From positions 7,910,964 to 7,974,963 of the forward strand of contig OX442428.1 in the NCBI GenBank assembly GCA_949361645.1: 64,000 nt of DNA, in the 5' to 3' direction. Shown here one piece after another: positions 24,301 through 33,300 of the stretch; position 1 is the stretch's first letter, and each line of letters begins with the position of its first letter. The translations under genes and the position numbers were made by a program. The notes beneath the pieces are model-generated. The model did no database searches and had not been told where the DNA came from. It worked only from the letters and a program-made list of their open reading frames with translations. This DNA comes from Spongilla lacustris. Lineage: Eukaryota; Porifera; Demospongiae; Spongillida; Spongillidae.

Positions 24301-27300
24301 TTATTGTCAACAAGGTATTGTTTATAAATGTAGGTTCAATTTCGGTACCGTGTGTTGATATTTGTCACTGCATCTAAATTATCCAATGTACTCCCCCCCC
24401 CTCCCAAAGCAAAAACATTAGCTACATGTATGGCCCTGCTTAAAAGACATGTTTACATTACTATCCCTGAACATTACTATCCCTGAATGTTCTATCTATG
24501 ATTTGGGTAATGGATGGTCCATTGGTAATGGTCACTGATAATAGATATCATCCCTCCCTCCCTCCCTCCCTCCCTCCCTCCCTCCCTCCCTCCCTCCCTC
24601 CCTCCCTCCCTCCCTCCCTCCCTCCCTCCCTCCCTCCCTCCCTCCCTCCCTCCCTCCCTCCCTCCCTCCCTCCCTCCCTCCCTCCCTCCCTCCCTCCCTC
24701 CCTCCCTCCCTCCCTCCCTCCCTCCCTCCCTCCCTCCCTCCCTCCCTCCCTCCCTCCCTCCCTCCCTCCCTCCCTCCCTCCCTCCCTCCCTCCCTCCCTC
24801 CCTCCCTCCCTCCCTCCCTCCCTCCCTCCCTCCCTCCCTCCCTCCCTCCCTCCCTCCCTCCCTCCCTCCCTCCCTCCCTCCCTCCCTCCCTCCCTCCCTC
24901 CCTCCCTCCCTCCCTCATAGCCTATGTTCAATGTCTCCCCTCTCCTACTGATGTGAGCACTACGGCATGTGCCTCCAACATTCCACTCTCGGGTGCCCAG
25001 TGCTCATTGGACCAGGGACCAGCTGTACCCTGCTCCTTCCCCCTCAACACCTCCACACTACCTCCAGGCACACATAACATCAGGGTCACCTCTAACAAAG
25101 GCAACGTCACCCTTACAAGCAGTGCTACCTTCATCCTCCAAGGTATGGCTGTGGAGGAGGGCTGAAGACACCTATGCCTCACCCTTCTCCCCAGTACTGT
25201 CTCACCTCCCACTACCCTCCTCCCCAGTACCGTCCCTCCTCCCCATTATCACCCCTCCTCCCCATGCAGCCATGCTGGCCTGTGGTGGAACAGTCAGTGC
25301 CAACTCTGATGTCATTCTTATCAGTTGCCAGGCCTCATTTACACCAAACATATACAATATATCTGAAAATGGAACCACACTTGGAAATGGTAACAAACCT
25401 TGTATGCATTCAACGCTCCTCCCATTCCTCCTCATCCCCAGGCCTTCCACCATATACTCTCTCTGTCTTGACGTTGGACCCTGGTGTTCACACCTTCGTC
25501 ATCACTGCAGCCAATGGCGTGACAGGAACCAGTGCAGCCAGCCGTGTGAGCATCACAGTGCCAGGTGAGCACATTTGTACCTGCACACCATGACCTGTTG
25601 TGTAGCCTTAAGACATGTTACATTTCTATCACTCCATCATGCTGTGATGGTAGCCTTTAGACATGTTACATTTCTGTCACTTCATCATGCTGTGATGGTA
25701 GCCTTAAGACATGTTACATTTCTATCACTCCATCATGCTGTGATGGTAGCCTTTAGACATGTTACATTTCTATCACTCCATCATGCTGTGATGGTAGCCA
25801 TAAGACATGTTACATTTCTATCACTCCATCATGCTGTGATGGTAGCCTTAAGACATGTTACATTTCTATCACTCCATCATGCTGTGATGGTAGCCTTAAG
25901 ACATGTTACATTTCTATCACTCCATCATGCTGTGATGGTAGCCTTTAGACATGTTACATTTCTATCACTCCATCATGCTGTGATGGTAGCCTTTAGACAT
26001 GTTACATTTCTGTCACTCCATCATGCTGTGATGGTAGCCGTTAGACATGTTACATTTCTATCACTCCATCATGCTGTGATGGTAGCCTTAAGACATGTTA
26101 CATTTCTATCACTCCATCATGCTGTGATGGTAGCCGTTAGACATGTTACATTTCTGTCATTCCTTGGCCCCTGAATGCAAATGGTGGTATTTTAAGTAAT
26201 TTGGGTAATGGATGGTCCATTGGTAATGGTCACTGATAACAGATATCATCCCTCCCTCCCTCCCTCCCTCCCTCCCTCCCTCCCTCCCTCCCTCCCTCCC
26301 TCCCTCCCTCCCTCCCTCCCTCCCTCCCTCCCTCCCTCCCTCCCTCCCTCCCTCCCTCCCTCCCTCCCTCCCTCCCTCCCTCCCTCCCTCCCTCCCTCCC
26401 TCCCTCCCTCCCTCCCTCCCTCCCTCCCTCCCTCCCTCCCTCCCTCCCTCCCTCCCTCCCTCCCTCCCTCCCTCTCTCCCTCCCTCCCTCCCTCCCTCTC
26501 TCCCCTCCCTCCTCCCTCCTTCCCTCCCTCATAGCCTATGTTCAATGTCTCCCCTCTCCTACTGATGTGAGCACTACGGCATGTGCCTCCAACATTCCAC
26601 TCTCGGGTGCCCAGTGCTCATTGGACCAGGGACCAGCTGTACCCTGTTCCTTCCCCCTCAACACCTCCACACTACCTCCAGGCACACATAACATCAGGGT
26701 CACCTCTAACAAAGGCAACGTCACCCTTACAAGCAGTGCTACCTTCATCCTCCAAGGTATGGCTGGGGAGGAGGGCTGAAGACACCTATGCCTCACCCTC
26801 CTCCCCAGTACTGTCTCACCTCCCACTACCCTCCTCCCCAGTACTGTCTCACTTCCCATCACTACCCTTCCTCCGCAGTACTATCTCACTTCCCATCACT
26901 ACCCTACTCCCCAGTAGTGTCTCACTTCCCATCAGTACCCTCCTCCCCAGTACCGTTCCTCCTCCCCATCATCACCCCTCCTCCCCAGTACCGTCCCTCC
27001 TCCCCATCATCACCCCTCCTCCCCATGCAGCCATGCTGGCCTGTGGTGGAACAGTCAGTGCCAACTCTGATGTCATTCTTATCAGTTGCCAAGCCTCATT
27101 TACACCAAACATATACAATATATCTGAAAATGGAACCACACTTGGAACTGGTAACAAACCTTATATGCATTCGACCTGCTCCCATTGCTCCTCCCATTCC
27201 TCCTCATCCCCAGGCCTTCCACCATATACTCTCTCTGTCTTGACGTTGGACCCTGGTGTTCACACCTTCGTCATCACTGCAGCCAATGGCGTGACAGGAA

Positions 27301-30300
27301 CCAGTGCAGCCAGCCGTGTGAGCATCACAGTGCCAGGTGAGCACATTTGTACCTGCACACCATGACCTGTTGTGTAGCCTTAAGACATGTTACATTTCTA
27401 TCACTCCATCATGCTGTGATGGTAGCCTTAAGACATGTTACATTTCTATCACTCCATCATGCTGTGATGGTAGCCTTTAGACATGTTACATTTCTATCAC
27501 TCCATCATGCTGTGATGGTAGCCTTAAGACATGTTACATTTCTATCACTCCATCGTGCTGTGATGGTAGCCTTAAGGCATGTTACATTTCTATCACTCCA
27601 TCGTGCTGTGAAAGACATGTTACATTTCTATCACTCCATCATGCTGTGATGGTAGCCTTTAGACATGTTACATTTCTATCACTCCATCATGCTGTGATGG
27701 TAGCCTTTAGACATGTTACATTTCTATCACTCCATCATGCTGTGATGGTAACCTTAAGACATGTTACATTTCTATCACTCCATCATGCTGTGATGGTAGC
27801 CTTTAGACATGTTACATTTCTATCACTCCATCATGCTGTGATGGTAGCCTTAAGACATGTTACATTTCTATCACTCCATCGTGCTGTGATGGTAGCCTTA
27901 AGGCATGTTACATTTCTATCACTCCATCGTGCTGTGATGGTAGCCTTAAGGCATGTTACATTTCTATCACTCCATCGTGCTGTGAAAGACATGTTACATT
28001 TCTATCACTCCATCATGCTGTGATGGTAGCCTTAAGACATGTTACATTTCTATTACTCCATCATGCTGTGATGGGAGCCAAACAAAGCAGCCAAACATGT
28101 GTAGGAAGAATCCATATTACAACTGTTTAGTGTTTACACAAATCACTACACCTAACGGAAATGCTTATGGAACTGTACATAACATTACTGACATGTTTTT
28201 GTGTAGTTATTGTGTATAGCGAATGCTGAATTAACCATTGTAATGAATGCACTACATGTATTTTTTGGACTGTTAAAAATAAAATAAAATAATTCCCCCT
28301 GCATTATCTTGTATGAGCCACATCAAACACTAATGAGTAACTCTTACATTGGATTAGTAGCAGTATCATGACAAACGAAACCAGCGTATAACTCGCATAC
28401 CAAGAAACAGATAGTGTAGCTCTTTATTGCTATCGTACCACAATGGAAAGACGATCATTTTCATGTTTTGTTCAAGTCGCCAGACCATTTGCTTTAAGAG
28501 AACAAAAAAGCTCGTACTGATCTCGTACCCAGACCGTCTTTCTGGGTGAGTATAACTTGAGTTAGGAACAGTTTTATGTGAAATGTAGTACAAAAGTGCT
28601 AAGTATGGACTTTATTGTCAATGAGGTATTGTTTAGAGGTTCAATTTCGGTACTGCGCGCTGATTTTTGTCACTGCATATAAATTAAGGAGTGTAATCCA
28701 ATGTACCCCTCTCCTCCCCTCCCATATTTTTTTTCAGCACCCCCTCTAACAAATACATGTGTAGACATGTTAATAGTATACATTACATCACTACTTGGTC
28801 CCTGAGTACAAATGGTGGTATATTAAGTAATTTGGGTAATGGATGGTCCATTGGTAATGGTCACTGATAACAGATATCATCCATCCCTCCCTCCCTCCCT
28901 CCCTCCCTCCCTCCCTCCCTCCCTCCCTCCCTCCCTCCCTCCCTCCCTCCCTCCCTCCCTCCCTCATAGCCTATGTTCAATGTCTCCCCTCTCCTACTGA
29001 TGTGAGCACCACGGCATGTGCCTCCAACATTCCACTCTCGGGTGCCCAGTGCTCATTGGACCAGGGACCAGCTGTACCCTGTTCCTTCCCCCTCAACACC
29101 TCCACACTACCTCCAGGCACACATAACATCAGGGTCACCTCTAACAAAGATAACATCACCCTTACAAGCAGTGCTACCTTCATCCTCCATGGTATGGCTG
29201 GGGAGGAGGGCTGAAGACACCTATGCCTCACCCTCCTCCCCAGTACTGTCTCACCTCCCACTACCCTCCTCCCCAGTACTATCTCACCTCCCATAATTAC
29301 CCTCCTCCCCAGTACTATCCTCCTCCCCATCATCACCCCTCCTCCCCAGTACCGTCCCTCCTCCCCATCATCACCCCTCCTCCCCATGCAGCCATGCTGG
29401 CCTGTGGTGGAACAGTCAGTGCCAACTCTGATGTCATTTTTATCAGTTGCCAAGCCTCATTTACACCAAACATATACAATATATCTGAAAATGGAACCAC
29501 ACTTGGAACTGGTAACAAACCTTGTATGCATTCAACCTGCTCCCATTGCTCCTCCCATTCCTCCTCATCCCCAGGCCTTCCACCATATACTCTCTCTGTC
29601 TTGACGTTGGACCCTGGTGTTCACACCTTCGTCATCACTGCAGCCAATGACGTGACAGGATCCAATGCAGCCAGCCATGTGAGCATCACAGTGCCAGGTG
29701 AGCACATTTGTACCTGCACACCATGACTTGTTGTGTAGCCTTTAGACATGTTACATTTCTATCACTCCATCATGCTGTGATGGTAGCCATAAGACATGTT
29801 ACATTTCTATCACTCCATCATGCTGTGATGGTAGCCATAAGACATGTTACATTTCTATCACTCCATCATGCTGTGATGGTAGCCTTAAGACATGTTACAT
29901 TTCTATCACTCCATCATGCTGTGATGGTAGCCTTAAGACATGTTACATTTCTATCACTCCATCATGCTGTGATGGTAGCCATAAGACATGTTACATTTCT
30001 ATCACTCCATCATGCTGTGATGGTAGCCATAAGACATGTTACATTTCTATCAATCCATCTTGCTGTGATGGTAGCCTTAAGACATGTTACATTTCTATCA
30101 CTCCATCATGCTGTGATGGTACAGGTCGGACAACTTGAGAAGTTCCCCAAATGCGTGCTACTCAAGTATCTCCCGAACCATTCACAGCCAAACAGTTCTG
30201 TAGACACTTCCTGGTAAAGGGGAAGAAACTACTATAACAGCTCAAAAATATTCAGTTGAAGCCTTGTACTAAAGAGGCTGCGATGATTTGAAGTTTATGA

Positions 30301-33300
30301 ATAATTCTAATTAATTATTCAAACCTTTGCGTAGTAACCAATCGCTCACCCATACTGGTAATAAGGCGCTATACTATGAAGTACAACAAGTATGTGTCAT
30401 ACCAATATTATTTAAATGGTTTGGCTGTGAACCTGTACAGAGTTATAAACGGTTATAGCATAGGTTGTTCACTGTAATTAGGCACAGGCTATAACTAGCT
30501 TGGCCGCGTAAACACAACCACAATGATTAAAATTCATTGACACGTGTATTTAATTGCTACAGTGGAGTTACTTCTTTGTTGCGATTTCACGAGTGTATAC
30601 ATGGCATGTAAGTAAGTGATCAGCATCAAATAACACAACCGATCGCAAGCAGCGGAGACATTGCAAGTCGTGTTAAATTCAGTAAGCCAATGATGTGCAA
30701 TCATATTAACTGCATGCAAAATAGCACAGGTTCGTCGAATGGCGGCCGTGCAGCGTATCAAATACAACATATAGTATGACACTGGCATTGAATTCAGCCA
30801 GGGCAATGTTATCCTTTCATCAAATCTGTACAGGCATGTGTGTTGCATGCATATGTTTGATATCATTCTAGCTAGTAGTCACTATATATGTACCACCGCA
30901 AATTAAATAATCATCACACGCGCTATGCGCCGCAATAACATCTAAGGTTGTTAGCTCATTAACTTTTAATTCTCCATATCTATTGGCTCTTTTATGCAAT
31001 CCTCATCATTCTTTGTGGCATTATTACAATATCATTATAGTATCCGTAATAAATTTTGTGTGCTGTGCGTTACCTCCAACACCCTGATCTAACTCGGGTT
31101 AGTAGGTGTAATACTTCGGCCTATAACACCACTGCGGATTGAAATTAACAGTTCTGTTTAAAGAAATCATGTATGAACCATCGCTGAGTGTTTGTATTAC
31201 TATATGAAGTCTGGTGGCGGTGCTCAAGCAGTGATATGAAAACATTATTTACATGCGCTTTTGGCGCGATCGCTGCTTTGTCGTCTAATTGTCATAACAT
31301 GAAGATTAAACGAGCGCTATTTGTTTAAATTTTATAGGTACAACTATTTATAACACCCAACAAGCCTGTGCAATCAAATTGAGCACTGAACATTTGGTGC
31401 GAAAAATAATTCATGAACAATTTTGGGGAACTTCTCGGGTTGTCCGACCTGTAGCCCATAAGACATGTTACATTTCTATCATTCCATCATGCTGTGATGG
31501 TAGCCATAAGACATGTTACATTTCTATCACTCCATCATGCAGATAATGGTCACTGATAACAGATATCATCCCTCCCTCCCTCCCTCCCTCTCTCCTCTCC
31601 CTCCCTCCCTCCCTCTCTCCTCTCCCTCCCTCCCTCCCTCTCTCCTCTCCCTCCCTCCCTCCCTCCCTCCTTCATAGCCTATGTTCAATGTCTCCCCTCT
31701 CCTACTGATGTGAACACCACGGCATGTGCCTCCAACATTCCACTCTCGGGTGCCCAGTGCTCATTGGACCAGGGACCGGCTGTACCCTGTTCCTTCCCCC
31801 TCAACACCTCCACACTACCTCCAGGGTAATTCCATATATATATTTGCCACCCTTTTTGCATCATTGTCTAGTTTGGACATGCTATTTTCCCCATGTGTTC
31901 TCCCCATAGGAGTGTGCAAAATTGCTATACATTTGTATACCCTATAGTGTACAACATTTAATATACGACAAATCAAAATTTTCATTTTTTTCATAACCTC
32001 GGTTAACTCGGTTGAGCATATCCTGAGTCCTGAAACGTTCTGATTGATTTGAATATATCCAAAACATTGCTAAGATAGAGGTCTACATAAAATTAATTGA
32101 TTTTAATAACTTCTTGGCATGTTACATGAATAAAGTCATGAATTTGTAATGAATTGTGACCTATCCAAAAATATGAAAATACGAATCACACCAGACTTGT
32201 ACCATAGTTAGCTAACCATACCCCAAACATATTTAGCTGAAAAGCTTACTGGGACACGTATTCTCAGAGCTGGGACAGCACAAAAAGTGGCTGGCAGCCA
32301 TGTTATGTTTTGACAGTACCTTAGCTGTGTAAACTGCCCTATGTAAACAAAGAGTTGCAAGGAGGAATAACATGGCTGCCAGCCACTTTTTGTGCTGTCC
32401 CAGCCCTGAGAATACGTGTCCCAGTAAGCTTTTCAGCTAAATATGTTTGGGGTATGGTTAGCTAACTATGGTACAAGTCCGGTGTGATTCGTATTTTCAT
32501 ATTTTTGGATAGGTCACAATTCATTACAAATTCATGACTTTATTCATGTAACATGCCAAGAAGTTATTAAAATCAATTAATTTTATGTAGACCTCTCTCT
32601 TAGCAATGTTTTGGATATATTCAAATCAATCAGAATGTTTCAGGACTCAGGATATGCTCAACCGAGTTAACCGAGGTTATGAAAAAAATGAAAATTTTGA
32701 TTTGTCGTATATTAAAAGCTGTACACTATAGGGTATACAAATGTATAGCAATTTTGCACACTCCTATGGGGAGAACACATGGGGAAAATAGCATGTCCAA
32801 ACTAGACAATGATGCAAAAAGGGTGGCAAATATATATATGGAATTACCCTCCAGGCACACATAACATCAGGGTCACCTCTAACAAAGGCAACATCACCCT
32901 TACAAGCAGTGCTACCTTCATCCTCCAAGGTATGGCTGGGGAGGAGGGCTGAAGACACCTATGCCTCACCCTCCTCCCCAGTACTGTCTCACCTCCCACT
33001 ACCCTCCTCCCCAGTACTATCTCACCTCCCATAATTACCCTCCTCCCCAGTACTATCCTCCTCCCCATCATCACCCCTCCTCCCCAGTACTGTCCCTCCT
33101 CCCCATCATCACCCCTCCTCCCCATGCAGCCATGCTGGCCTGTGGTGGAACAGTCAGTGCCAACTCTGATGTCATTCTTATCACTTGCCAAGCCTCATTT
33201 ACACCAAACATATACGACATATCTGAAAATGGAACCACACTTGGAAATGGTAACAAACCTTGTATGCATTCAACCTGCTCCCATTGCTCCTCCCATTCCT

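Noticed and set aside
31826..32847. Hydrolase- or receptor-related exon inside the palindromic insert
   Set aside because: No splice-consistent open frame; it is a foldback transposon with a clear 8-bp duplication.
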